From assembly GCA_018660835.1 (NCBI GenBank), contig JABJJN010000067.1, positions 1 through 60,384 of the forward strand: DNA of 60,384 nt, given 5' to 3'. This document shows, one piece after another, positions 1 through 8,430 of the stretch. Numbering within the stretch: the stretch's first letter is position 1; every line of letters begins with the position of its first letter. Source of the DNA: Gemmatimonadota bacterium. Lineage in GTDB: Bacteria > Latescibacterota > UBA2968 > UBA8231. The notes beneath the pieces are model-generated. The model was not told the origin of the DNA, ran no database searches, and was given only the letters and a program-made list of their open reading frames with translations. The position numbers and the translations under genes were made by a program.

Positions 1-257
1 CCGGGCGTGCCATCGTCACCAGGCGTGCCGTCGTCACCAGGCGTGCCATCGTCACCAGGCGTGCCATCGTCACCAGGCGTGCCATCGTCACCAGGCATGC
101 CGTCGTCGCCAGGCGTGCCGTCGTCACCAGGCGTGCCATCGTCACCAGGCGTGCCATCGTCACCGGGCGTGCCGTCGTCACCGGGTGTGCCGTCGTCACC
201 GGGTGTGCCGTCGTCACCAGGCGTGCCGTCGTCGCCAGGCGTGCCGTCGTCTCCGGG
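1..257 (-). repeat. 18-bp tandem repeat encoding GDDGTP
   Basis: About 14 head-to-tail copies of an 18-bp unit differ only at silent third positions and one or two variant bases. The unit is two Gly-X-Y triplets, so copy-number change by slippage would keep the reading frame. The array continues past the left edge. Confidence 0.9.
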
Positions 258-638
258 GATTGGCTGCAGCACGATGCGAGCTGTCAGGGTCTGACCAGGT
301 GACAGATCGTGCATCTGCGAGCCCTGATAGGTGATCTGTCCCGTGGCATCATAAGCCGTCAGCGTGATCGTCCGGTTCGACCCTGCCGGGACGTCACCGA
401 TCGAAGCTCGACCGACCCCATCAGCACTGAACACCAACTCGCCCTGAAGAGTGTCCATCTCAGCGCCTGCGATCAGATAGCTCACACGCGACACCCGGGC
501 GGCGAGCGAGTCGGGGATCTGCAGGGCGATCTTGAAGGCCGCCGTCGGCGGGCTCGGGCCCATCACCGCACGTTCGTTGCGATCACCGCAGGAGAGCAGA
601 AGCAAGGACAGTAGCAACAGCGGAAAGGCGCGCATCAT
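1..638 (-). CDS. Collagen-like repeat lipoprotein (partial, runs off left edge)
   Basis: This is a 5'-complete, 3'-truncated gene with 212 codons visible. The start ATG at 638 forms an ATGA overlap with the stop of the PKD gene upstream, so translation is probably coupled. The N-terminus is a lipoprotein signal ending in LLLLSCG, with the lipid-modified Cys at residue 17. A globular stretch of about 110 residues follows. From about residue 127 to the window edge the protein is a run of some 14 perfect Gly-X-Y hexapeptides (GDDGTP). This is a bacterial collagen-like stalk, rich in Asp and Thr and lacking Lys and Arg. Such repeats usually form trimeric rods on the cell surface. The strand is certain: the plus-strand reading (PSSPGV) has no start context. 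What lies beyond the repeats, including any sorting tail for the neighbouring exosortase, is outside the window. Confidence 0.85.
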   Translation of the reverse strand, partial: MMRAFPLLLLSLLLLSCGDRNERAVMGPSPPTAAFKIALQIPDSLAARVSRVSYLIAGAEMDTLQGELVFSADGVGRASIGDVPAGSNRTITLTAYDATGQITYQGSQMHDLSPGQTLTARIVLQPIPGDDGTPGDDGTPGDDGTPGDDGTPGDDGTPGDDGTPGDDGTPGDDGTPGDDGMPGDDGTPGDDGTPGDDGTPGDDGTPGDDGTP

Positions 639-1648
639 CCACCTTCCCCATTGCCAAAGACCGCCTCTACATCGATCCGCCCCGTCGCCGGGCGTGCCGT
701 AATCTGGACTTCAGCCGCCGAACTGGCACCCAGGCCATCGGCGACGGTCAAACGAAAGACGTAGATCCCTGCCTCGGGTGGTGTAACACGAGCTACTGGT
801 TGGGCAGCATCCACGATCGGCACGGCGGCAGGGCCCTGAAGTTGAATCCAGGAGAAGGTCAAGCGATCGCCATCCGGGTCTGTACTGGAACTGGCATCCA
901 ACATCGCTGTATCGCCGGCGAAAATGACCAGATCGTTGCCGGCATCAGCCGATGGTTTGCCATTCGGATCCACAACCTGCGCCGCCGAAACATGTACTTC
1001 GTCCTGCGCGCTGCCGCCCTGGGCATCAATGACGGTCAGGCGAAAGACATAGTCGCCCATTTCGGGCGGTATCACGCGGGCTCGATGGCGGTCACCCTCG
1101 ACGATGGCCACAGCGGGGCCGGAGATCTGCACCCAGGCGAAGACGAGGTCGTCCCCGTCCGGATCCGAACTACTGCTGCCATCCAGGATGATTTCAAGAC
1201 CGACCGAGGTCGTGCCGTCACTGCCGGCATCAGCTGTGGGTGCTGTGTTGATCGGGATCGGCGCCTGGCTGGTCACCAGGATTCTGACATCATCGCGTCC
1301 GGTAGCGCCAGCCTCGTCGGCTACGGTGAGGCGGAAGATGTATTCGCCTGGAACCTGGGGCACGATTTGCGCCTGCGGTGAGTCAGCATCAGCAATGGCT
1401 ACCCAGGCGGGACCACTGACAAGGGCCCAGGCGTAGTCGAGATCTTCACCATCCTCATCGGCGCTTTTGCGGCCATCCAGCTGCGCCTGTTCACCCGCCT
1501 CCACCAGTCGGTCTGACCCGGCATCGGCCGAGGGCGGCTCGTTGGCCGGAAACAGTGGACCATCCTCCGTGCACCCGCTCCATGATATGGCCAGAGCGGC
1601 GAGAAGGATGATCGCAGGCCGGGAAGAGGAGAGGGGGGAGTGGGTCAC
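635..1648 (-). CDS. Triple PKD-domain lipoprotein
   Basis: The protein is 337 aa from a GTG at 1648. I chose this start because it gives a short lipoprotein signal with lipobox WSGC (Cys near residue 24); earlier in-frame codons only add Pro-rich sequence overlapping the upstream gene. No strong ribosome site is visible. Three PKD/K319-type Ig-like domains follow at about residues 36-125, 135-225 and 232-320. Each opens with PSADAGSD or a close variant, carries a DPDGD-like turn, and ends with an FRLTVxD strand. PKD domains mediate protein or glycan contacts outside the cell. The gene lies 28 bp after the exosortase-partner gene and overlaps the collagen-like lipoprotein gene, so the two lipoproteins are made together. 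No C-terminal transmembrane/Arg sorting tail is present, so it is not an obvious exosortase substrate. Confidence 0.8.
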   Translation of the reverse strand: MTHSPLSSSRPAIILLAALAISWSGCTEDGPLFPANEPPSADAGSDRLVEAGEQAQLDGRKSADEDGEDLDYAWALVSGPAWVAIADADSPQAQIVPQVPGEYIFRLTVADEAGATGRDDVRILVTSQAPIPINTAPTADAGSDGTTSVGLEIILDGSSSSDPDGDDLVFAWVQISGPAVAIVEGDRHRARVIPPEMGDYVFRLTVIDAQGGSAQDEVHVSAAQVVDPNGKPSADAGNDLVIFAGDTAMLDASSSTDPDGDRLTFSWIQLQGPAAVPIVDAAQPVARVTPPEAGIYVFRLTVADGLGASSAAEVQITARPATGRIDVEAVFGNGEGG

Positions 1649-1676
1649 GACATGCCGGGGAGTGAGGTGTGTGAGG

Positions 1677-2300
1677 TCAGGAGGTGGTCGGTCGCAGCGT
1701 CCAGTGACGCAGGGTTGAAGGTTGCCTGGCGATGACGGTGGAGGGTGCAGGCAGGGGATGAGCACATGCCACAATCCACATCAGAACGCAGATGCTGTAA
1801 CGCCCCCACAGATTCCAGTGCGTAAGGATCTGCAGGTACAGATCACCCCGACTGGCCGGGATCCAGGAAGCCAGCGGGTGAACGAGCGACAGCGAACCAC
1901 CCTCCGCGAATTGCCAGAGGGCGACAGAGCCACCCATGTAGAAGCTCACGACATGCGTCATCCACAGCAAGCCGAAGGCCACCGTGCCCCAGCCGAGGCG
2001 CCAGGAGGTGGAGCGCCCCGGGGTCGCGGCAAATACTGCCCCCAGGGCGACGAGATTGAGATAAATCGACTCCTGGCCGGTGGCCAGCAACCGGAAGGAA
2101 CGCCCAACCGGTGGGTGGTACGCGTAGAGGACGGCGTCGCCGTCTCGGATCAACTGGAAAGGCACATCCAGCCACACAGTCAGGCTGTTCACGGCCGGTG
2201 CCACCAGATCGAGATAGTCCACTCCCCACCCGAGCCAGAGCCCCATCAAGAGGCTGGAGGCGACGACGAATCGCAGTAGGAAGTGAACGGAGACGGTCAC
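1677..2300 (-). CDS. Exosortase-associated integral membrane protein (XrtH partner type)
   Basis: This 207-aa membrane protein has an N-terminal hydrophobic segment and about three further transmembrane stretches, with a periplasmic-looking loop between the first and second. The GTG start at 2300 overlaps the exosortase stop (GTGA), which implies translational coupling and a stable partnership. In genomes with exosortase H, a membrane protein of similar size and shape directly follows the exosortase gene. I assign it to that role mainly from position, size and topology, with only general sequence resemblance. The last 25 residues are polar and basic and may be cytoplasmic. An unrelated membrane protein in the same slot cannot be excluded. 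Confidence 0.6.
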   Translation of the reverse strand: MTVSVHFLLRFVVASSLLMGLWLGWGVDYLDLVAPAVNSLTVWLDVPFQLIRDGDAVLYAYHPPVGRSFRLLATGQESIYLNLVALGAVFAATPGRSTSWRLGWGTVAFGLLWMTHVVSFYMGGSVALWQFAEGGSLSLVHPLASWIPASRGDLYLQILTHWNLWGRYSICVLMWIVACAHPLPAPSTVIARQPSTLRHWTLRPTTS

Positions 2301-2833
2301 GGTAGGTCAGTCTCCACTGCGGTGTTGAGCCAGTAGAGCCAGAGACCGAGGACGAAACCAATGTTGGCCACGACCATGACGTAGAGGTGGAAAAGATCGA
2401 TGTGAGCCGGCGACCAGTGAGCGACGAGACCGAGCACGACCAGACGCAGTGCACTGTAGGCGGCGAAGGCCGGAATCACCAGCAGCAGACCCTGGAAACG
2501 GACCAGGCCTCTGGTGGGAAAGGCGAGAATACAGGCCAGACACAGGAACAGGGCAAAGATCCCCGTGCACTCGAAGGTGACCCGATACACGATGTCTTCA
2601 ACCTGCAGAAGGCAGAACACGGCCGTCGCCGTGGGCTCTACGACCTGAGCAGGCAGACCCAACAGACCCAGGGCCAGGCGTGCCAGGTGCGTCAAGGGCA
2701 GCATATACACATGCACCCACAGCGTGCGGCTGAGTTCGAATACGACGGCGAACCCTGCCAACCAGCCGATGAAGCTGGCGACAAAGCGCACGGTCGAACG
2801 ACCCTTCAGGGCCTCCAGAGCTGGTGTGACCAT
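2297..2833 (-). CDS. xrtH: Exosortase (XrtH-like transpeptidase)
   Basis: This 178-aa multi-pass protein carries the exosortase/archaeosortase catalytic triad. Cys89 sits in FECTGIF, Arg130 in SALRLVV and His149 in LFHLYV, each at a membrane boundary as in the family. The segments ILAFP, GLLLV and SPAHIDLFHLY resemble exosortase H rather than the longer EpsH/XrtA enzymes, and the short length agrees. The Asn that usually precedes the Arg motif is replaced by Ser-Ala. Exosortases cleave or transfer proteins with a C-terminal tripartite signal at the inner membrane. No such signal (PEP-CTERM or IPTLxxWG plus TM plus Arg cluster) is found in any complete protein of this window. The gene lies between a 47-aa membrane peptide and its partner membrane protein. 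Confidence 0.8.
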   Translation of the reverse strand: MVTPALEALKGRSTVRFVASFIGWLAGFAVVFELSRTLWVHVYMLPLTHLARLALGLLGLPAQVVEPTATAVFCLLQVEDIVYRVTFECTGIFALFLCLACILAFPTRGLVRFQGLLLVIPAFAAYSALRLVVLGLVAHWSPAHIDLFHLYVMVVANIGFVLGLWLYWLNTAVETDLP

Positions 2834-2860
2834 CAGCGTCTCATCCGGAACTGTGGCGAA

Positions 2861-3004
2861 TCAGCCCAGGACGAAGGCGACGACGAGTTGGCCAATAGCA
2901 CCACCGACGACGAGACCCGCCGCGGCAATACCGAGAATGAGACCACGTCCCATCCAGAGCAGGCAACGCCGCGCAAAGGGCGGCATGGCCGATACGGTAG
3001 ACAT
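2861..3004 (-). CDS. 47-aa single-pass membrane peptide at the head of the exosortase operon
   Basis: The peptide starts at ATG 3004, preceded by AGGAG six bases upstream, the best ribosome site in this operon. It has a short basic N-terminus (ARRCLLWMGR) followed by one Gly/Ala/Val-rich helix (LILGIAAAGLVVGG) that runs almost to the C-terminus. Its stop lies 27 bp before the exosortase ATG, so it is the first cistron of the operon. I recognise no family. A Gly-zipper-like helix of this size could be a small regulatory or scaffolding subunit of the membrane sortase. That is inferred from position only. Chance is unlikely given the ribosome site and topology, but conservation cannot be tested here. 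Confidence 0.6.
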   Translation of the reverse strand: MSTVSAMPPFARRCLLWMGRGLILGIAAAGLVVGGAIGQLVVAFVLG

Positions 3005-3038
3005 CCTTGTCTCCTGCAGCATCAGAGCACGTCAGACA

Positions 3039-3101
3039 CACGTGTCCAGGGGAGTCCAGACACGTGGATCCAGTGCCCCTGTGACCGACGGGGTCACGGG
3101 G
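3039..3101. promoter_or_regulatory. Two inverted repeats between the giant-protein operon and the exosortase operon
   Basis: A perfect 8-bp inverted repeat (CACGTGTC / GACACGTG, 12-base loop, 3039-3066) lies next to a second stem of GTGACC/GGTCAC plus CCCC/GGGG with one bulge (3076-3101). Neither is followed by a T-run on either strand. They may be factor-dependent termination or attenuation structures after the 1058-aa gene, or an operator for the exosortase operon that starts at 3004. The rest of 3005-3189 shows nothing recognisable. Confidence 0.45.
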
Positions 3102-3189
3102 AGAAAACGTATAAACCTCTATTCGATGTATCGGCACTTGGGGGGCTGAGCTTGAGTGGCACCGGTCAGAGATCGACGGCGCGAAAGTG

Positions 3190-6100
3190 CTATTTCAGCA
3201 GCAGAAGGGGTCGCGCGATGCGCAGGTCGCTGCTCTGGAGCACGTATACGTAGGTACCGGAGGCAACGAGCTGGCCCTCATCAGTTCTGCTGTCCCACAC
3301 GATCTGGTGGTTGCCGGCTGATTGCACCCCATCCACTAGAGTACGGATGCGTTGGCCTACACTGTTATATATCGACAATTCGACCGATTCCGCCTGTGGC
3401 AGATCGAATCGAATGGTCGTTTCGGCGTTGAACGGATTCGGGAAGTTCTTGTGCAATTGCAGTTCCCGCGGCCGTGTGGTGATGTCCCGCTGGGCCACTT
3501 GGACCCGCAGACCTAGTGTGCCGCCATTGAACTGGCCTTCTAGTTGCACCTGCGAAAACGCCGGCAGGATGGTACCCGGTTTCGGTCCAACCCGGAGCAA
3601 CTCACCAGGCCCATCGACGGGGTAAGGAATTGCCAGGCCGACCTTCAGCGTCCCTTGGTCATGCTGATGGACGGCGAGGGCCCCTGAAAGATCTGCGGCT
3701 GGTCGAATCACTGCGGCCGTCGGTAACCCGTGGATCTGCAGGTCACCTGCGAGGATGTGCCGACGTTCGTCGGCGACCAGAACCAGCTCAGACCCATCTC
3801 GTTGCCACGATACAGCGATCATCTCCGGCAGGATCTTCGAGACCGAATCATCCGTTTGGGGCTGGGGATGATTTGCCGACGAATCAGACTGCACTGGAAA
3901 ACGGTCGATCAGACCCAGGACACGCTGGATCACGAAGACGGCATCGAAAGCATCGATCAAGCCTCCTGGTGCCAGGGCATCGACATTTGCCGCCAGCGAG
4001 TCGCGGTCTGCCAATGTGATCAGGCCGACGGCATGAGCGAGAATCCGGCTTGCGTCATAGGCCTGCAGGGTGCCGTTGTCGTCAGCATCACCCAACGGGT
4101 CGAGGACCAGATGGTCCACCTGACGCACGGTGGCGGCCCCACTGGCGTCCAGTGAATCCATCACACTGACGATCAGACTGTCGTCGTCGGCTACCTGCAT
4201 CGTACCATCATCGTCCACGCCTGCACCCGGTGCACCCACGGTCAGCAGCGTGCCAAAGAAAACAGAGTCGTCGACCGTCGATTCGAGCAGTTGCAGTGTC
4301 TCGACCTCGCCTGTTCGCACATTCGTCGTCGTCGCCACCAGTGTCTCGGCTGTCAGGGCGTCGAAGTTCGTATCGTGGTCGATCATTCGGATGCGGACCG
4401 TGTCGCCTGGCGACGACAATACGGTCGCCGCCAGTTCACCATCCGTACCGATGACGACGAAGATGCCGTCACTCAGCGTGTTCCACTCTGTGCGGCCGCC
4501 ATTGAACAACAGGTGATCGATGGATAGATCCGATGTATCCAGCTGAGGCGAGGTTGTTACGTCGAAGGTGAGGGCCAGGAAGGTTCCTGGCGACGACGAT
4601 GAAGCCCCCAGGGTTCGCCCGTGGATTCTCAACGTATCGGGATTGGCACCTCCCGCGATGGTATCCACATTCACGGTATCCCACGCGGCCATCAGGGTGC
4701 CGGTCGCATCGTATCCGGTGTAGGTGATCACGTCGCTGTCGTACAGCAGATCGAGATCGGCCTCGATCATCTTCAGCCCAGTCATCGCGGTCACGCGCAG
4801 GGGCAGGATGGCTGTGGATCCATATGTTGCGAAAGTGTCTGCCGGGGCCATCTCTACGGCAGGTGGCGAATTCAGCAGGACGACGACCTCACCCGCAGAT
4901 GCATTGGCACCAGTGGCACCAGGTGAGCCGAGGATCAGATCCTCGATGCCATTGCCATCGACATCTATCGAGCTGACTGCGTATCCGGTCAGATCGCTGG
5001 CATCATCACCCAGGATGGTGATGTCGGCGGAGTCGGTCGCCAGATCGATCACGGACGATTGCTGATCACCGAAGACGACGTAGGCCTGGCCCGCAAACCC
5101 GGCGGCAAAGGGTGCCCCGACGAGCAGGTCGTCCATCCCATCACCATTGGCATTCAGCACAGCGACAGAGAAACCAACATTGTCGCTGGCTACAGCTCCC
5201 CAGACGGCAAACTTCACGTCTTCTGGCACAGCCAGGTCTGTCAGGCCCGGCAAGACCGTTCCGTCCACAACGAATACCTTACCCGCCGCCGTTCGACCCG
5301 ATGGGCTCTCGCCATTGGCCCCGATCGCCAGGTCGGGTACATCGTCGTATGTCAGATCGCCAACGGCGATCGAATACCCCGCCTGACCGAATTCGAGATC
5401 CCCCTTGACGATCGCATACAGAGGTGACAGGACGGTCGAGGGGATGGAGTATGTTCCTGCCGGAAATTCGGCTTTGTAGTTGGCACGTCCCTCGATGACG
5501 TAGACTTCACCGCCATTGTCCTCACCATCAGGATTGGCAAGAAATGCCGCGGCGATGACCTCTGCGAGACCATCTGCATCCATGTCTTCGACAATGATAT
5601 CGTTGCCAAGATTGTCGCTTGCATCGCGACCAAAGATCACAAAATCGGCGACGTGCAGGCCGAGGTTGTAGGTCGCAGCCAACTCATTGCCGGACCCTAC
5701 TGTGTCGGCGTAGATGATGTGCACCCGGCCTGCCGCCGGGCGGCTGGGCCCTTCAGCCTTGGGCGCACCGACCACCAGATCATCGACTCCGTTGCCATCG
5801 ATGTCGCCTGCGGCCAGGCCTGTGCCAACTTCTTGACCCGCCCCGCCCGTCAGGGTCACGTCGGCGCTGGTCGTGCTCAGATCGATCGTCGTGCCGGACC
5901 ACGTCGAGTCACCATAGATGACGTAGGCGATACCAGCATTGGTTCCAGCCGCGGGGCTGGCAAAGGGTGCACCGGCGATGATGTCACCGATCCCGTCGCC
6001 ATTCAGATCGCCCGTGGCGATGCGTTGGCCGAATTGCCCCGAGGCGTAGTTGCCCTCGATGACGACATCCGGCGTTGCGACGGCCAGATCGATCGTCGTT

Positions 6101-6366
6101 GCCAGTGTGTCACCCGTTCCGAAGAAGACATACACCCGGCCGGCGAAGGCGCGCCCCCCGGGAGAGGCCCCGGCGGCCCCGAGAATGAGATCCTTGAGGC
6201 TGTCACCGTTGACATCTCCAGCCCGGACCGTCAGACCAACAAAGCCGTTGGCGTCCGCGCCAACAATGCGGGTGTCGCCGTTCACGACGCTCAGATCGAT
6301 CGTTGTCGCCGCAACCTGAAGCGGTAAGAGCAGGGTGGCGAAAAGGGAGAGGAGGTGGCGTCTCAT
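3190..6366 (-). CDS. Secreted FG-GAP/cohesin/dockerin protein with NPFN-type C-terminal sorting domain
   Basis: The protein is 1058 aa with a signal peptide of about 20 residues ending in VAA. Residues 22-505 hold seven FG-GAP (integrin-alpha-like beta-propeller) repeats with calcium loops such as GDLNGDGIGD and DIDGNGVDD. A cohesin-like domain follows (about 505-640), then one Ig-like repeat (640-750). A dockerin-like EF-hand pair covers 754-824 (GDADDNGTL ... FDAVFVIQ), then a second cohesin-like domain (835-955). The C-terminal FlgD/T9SS-like Ig domain starts at NFPNPFNAE and ends SGTYVYVLQ...LLLLK. The start ATG overlaps the previous gene's stop (ATGA). It is the last gene of a four-gene operon sharing this tail. 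The propeller suggests ligand or matrix binding, and cohesin plus dockerin in one chain suggests self-assembly. Cell-surface location is inferred. Confidence 0.85.
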   Translation of the reverse strand: MRRHLLSLFATLLLPLQVAATTIDLSVVNGDTRIVGADANGFVGLTVRAGDVNGDSLKDLILGAAGASPGGRAFAGRVYVFFGTGDTLATTIDLAVATPDVVIEGNYASGQFGQRIATGDLNGDGIGDIIAGAPFASPAAGTNAGIAYVIYGDSTWSGTTIDLSTTSADVTLTGGAGQEVGTGLAAGDIDGNGVDDLVVGAPKAEGPSRPAAGRVHIIYADTVGSGNELAATYNLGLHVADFVIFGRDASDNLGNDIIVEDMDADGLAEVIAAAFLANPDGEDNGGEVYVIEGRANYKAEFPAGTYSIPSTVLSPLYAIVKGDLEFGQAGYSIAVGDLTYDDVPDLAIGANGESPSGRTAAGKVFVVDGTVLPGLTDLAVPEDVKFAVWGAVASDNVGFSVAVLNANGDGMDDLLVGAPFAAGFAGQAYVVFGDQQSSVIDLATDSADITILGDDASDLTGYAVSSIDVDGNGIEDLILGSPGATGANASAGEVVVLLNSPPAVEMAPADTFATYGSTAILPLRVTAMTGLKMIEADLDLLYDSDVITYTGYDATGTLMAAWDTVNVDTIAGGANPDTLRIHGRTLGASSSSPGTFLALTFDVTTSPQLDTSDLSIDHLLFNGGRTEWNTLSDGIFVVIGTDGELAATVLSSPGDTVRIRMIDHDTNFDALTAETLVATTTNVRTGEVETLQLLESTVDDSVFFGTLLTVGAPGAGVDDDGTMQVADDDSLIVSVMDSLDASGAATVRQVDHLVLDPLGDADDNGTLQAYDASRILAHAVGLITLADRDSLAANVDALAPGGLIDAFDAVFVIQRVLGLIDRFPVQSDSSANHPQPQTDDSVSKILPEMIAVSWQRDGSELVLVADERRHILAGDLQIHGLPTAAVIRPAADLSGALAVHQHDQGTLKVGLAIPYPVDGPGELLRVGPKPGTILPAFSQVQLEGQFNGGTLGLRVQVAQRDITTRPRELQLHKNFPNPFNAETTIRFDLPQAESVELSIYNSVGQRIRTLVDGVQSAGNHQIVWDSRTDEGQLVASGTYVYVLQSSDLRIARPLLLLK

Positions 6367-8423
6367 TTGGCGAGCACCATCTTGCCTGTCGCCGCGTGGC
6401 CATTGGCACGCAAGTGATGGAAGTACGTGCCCGCTGCCAGATGTTGGCCATGGTCGCTGCGACCATCCCAGACGACTGAATGACTTCCGGCGGTCTGCGT
6501 CGTGTTGACGAGGGTCCGAACCTGCTGACCCAGGGCATTAACGATGACCAGGTGGGCGTGGCTCGCCTCCTTCAGTTCATAACGGATGTGCGTCGTCGGG
6601 TTGAAGGGATTCGGCATCGCAGGGCGGAGGATGAAGCGGCTTGGCGCCACCACCGAGGGAGCCGAACCGGGGCGCACTCGCCCAAGAGCCTGGCCACCAT
6701 TGAACGTGATCTCCCGAATCTGCGGTGCGTCAGCACCCGAGAATTGCAGAATCTCCAGTGATCCCTGCATGGGCGCCGCACTGGCAAAGGCGACACGCGT
6801 CGTGCCCGTGTCGGGGTCGAATCTTGTGAGCAAGGCATTGTGCAACGCCTCACCGGCGACGATGTCGCCATCGAAACGATCCAGCACGAGATGGCCGGAC
6901 AACAGCTGCGTGTCACCGTCCACGACGACACGCCAACCCTGTTCACTGGCTTCCAACGCGACAGGCACGAAGACCGGGGCACGCTTGCTGCTGGCACCCG
7001 CCTCTGGCTGCGGATGATTGTCAGCGTCCTTCTGCTGAATCGGGAAGCGCGGCAATAGCCCCACACGATGTTGCAGCACCAGGCTGGCATCGAAGGCTGT
7101 GATCGGCCCAAAGGGCGCCTGCTGATCGAGGTTGGCCGCCAGAGAGTCGCGACCACTGAGGGTCACGGCACCGACAGAGTGTTCAAGAATCAGGGACGCG
7201 TCGAAACCACGGACATTGCCATTGCCACTTGCATCGCCGAGGGGATCCACGGTCATCGTGAAGATCTGAGTACTTCCCGTGTCGCCCAATGCAGTAAAGG
7301 CGTCGCTGTAGCTGACCCAGAGAGTGTCACCCTCCTGTGCCAGCAACACGCCATCATCGTCGGGTCCTGTGGCCCCGAAGGCCGTGATCAGACTTGAGAA
7401 GAAGAAGCCTGCCTGCGCCGCGGTCTGTGGCAAGCGCAAAGCCTCAGATTCACCACTGCGACCATTGTGAACCGCCACGTCTGTCGTGTCGTCGGCGATC
7501 AGATCTGTGTCTTCCAGGCGAATGTGCAGGGTGTCACCGGGTTGCATGACGACGGTGGCCGTCAGTACACCGTCGTCGCCACCAAACACGACGACGGCAT
7601 CACAGCGTTCGACGGTCGAGCCCGATGCATCGAGATCATCTGTGTGGCAGACGTCGATATCGACACTGGCGAAGGCCTGCAGTTGGCCATCACCAGGAAT
7701 CGGGGTCAGACCCAACACAACGTCGATGGACGTAGAGAATATGCCTGTGGATCCGCCGGTTTCCGACGCTTGCAGAGTTTCACTGTCACCATTCCCCGTC
7801 ACCAGCACATCGACCTGGTCCACCGAGCCACTTACATCTGCATCGTTGTCCGTGACCAGAATGGTGATCGTGCCATCAAGATTCACCACCGACGGAGAAG
7901 CGGATACGACGGCATCATCACCGACCAACGTAATAGAGCCGTCGTCGACGGTCGTCGTCGGGGAGCCATCGTTGAGCAAGACGTGGGGTAGCGTGACCAG
8001 ACTCGTCGTGGGCACGCGAAGATCGACGACTGTGCCGAACAACTGCAGCACAACCTCGTCGCCGGCGATCGCATCCGTTGCCGTGGCGCCAACGAAACGC
8101 AGCGTATCGCCGCTGACACCGCTCACACGGATCGTGTCGGCAAGCCAGGTCTGCATCGTTCCCATCACATGCAGGCTATCGACGAGAAACACCTGCGGAT
8201 CGAAAGCGATATCGAACTCTGCCGAGACAATGTTGTCGGGGCTGACATCAGCCAGATTCAGGGGAAGAACCAGAACCGTCCCATAGCCGATGGATGTGTC
8301 TGGAAGCGATACATCCACGGCGGCGGCGGGCAGTACCGAGAGGGACCAGAAAACGAGCAGCCGTCTCCAGGTGCGACCTAGCACGGTAGATTTCCGTCTT
8401 CCCCGTTGCATCATCATCCTCAT
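6363..8423 (-). CDS. Secreted cohesin/Ig-like/dockerin protein with NPFN-type C-terminal domain
   Basis: The protein is about 686 aa. Four ATGs lie at 8423, 8417, 8414 and 8411; I report the first, although GAGG ahead of the last makes 8411 equally plausible. An earlier in-frame start would run into the preceding gene and is rejected. After a signal peptide (FWSLSVLPAAA) come a cohesin-like domain (about 36-175) and two tandem Ig-like repeats with the pattern GDT..VTV..DxD...GESE.L.L.ET (about 178-390). A dockerin-like pair (391-458, GDASGNGNVRGFDASLIL), a second cohesin-like domain (470-590) and the C-terminal domain (AMPNPFNPT ... GKMVLAK) complete it. It begins 7 bp after the 1764-aa gene and overlaps the 1058-aa gene. 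It is the smallest member and close to the minimal architecture of the set. Confidence 0.85.
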   Translation of the reverse strand: MRMMMQRGRRKSTVLGRTWRRLLVFWSLSVLPAAAVDVSLPDTSIGYGTVLVLPLNLADVSPDNIVSAEFDIAFDPQVFLVDSLHVMGTMQTWLADTIRVSGVSGDTLRFVGATATDAIAGDEVVLQLFGTVVDLRVPTTSLVTLPHVLLNDGSPTTTVDDGSITLVGDDAVVSASPSVVNLDGTITILVTDNDADVSGSVDQVDVLVTGNGDSETLQASETGGSTGIFSTSIDVVLGLTPIPGDGQLQAFASVDIDVCHTDDLDASGSTVERCDAVVVFGGDDGVLTATVVMQPGDTLHIRLEDTDLIADDTTDVAVHNGRSGESEALRLPQTAAQAGFFFSSLITAFGATGPDDDGVLLAQEGDTLWVSYSDAFTALGDTGSTQIFTMTVDPLGDASGNGNVRGFDASLILEHSVGAVTLSGRDSLAANLDQQAPFGPITAFDASLVLQHRVGLLPRFPIQQKDADNHPQPEAGASSKRAPVFVPVALEASEQGWRVVVDGDTQLLSGHLVLDRFDGDIVAGEALHNALLTRFDPDTGTTRVAFASAAPMQGSLEILQFSGADAPQIREITFNGGQALGRVRPGSAPSVVAPSRFILRPAMPNPFNPTTHIRYELKEASHAHLVIVNALGQQVRTLVNTTQTAGSHSVVWDGRSDHGQHLAAGTYFHHLRANGHAATGKMVLAK

Positions 8424-8430
8424 CACCCCA

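Noticed and set aside
7..294. Plus-strand PSSPGV-repeat reading frame
   Set aside because: It is the complement of the minus-strand GDDGTP collagen repeat, which has a lipoprotein signal and operon context; the plus frame has none.
2387..3253. Long plus-strand frame over the exosortase gene
   Set aside because: It is antisense to an exosortase with intact catalytic residues, is Gln/Glu/His-rich without domain pattern, and has no ribosome site.
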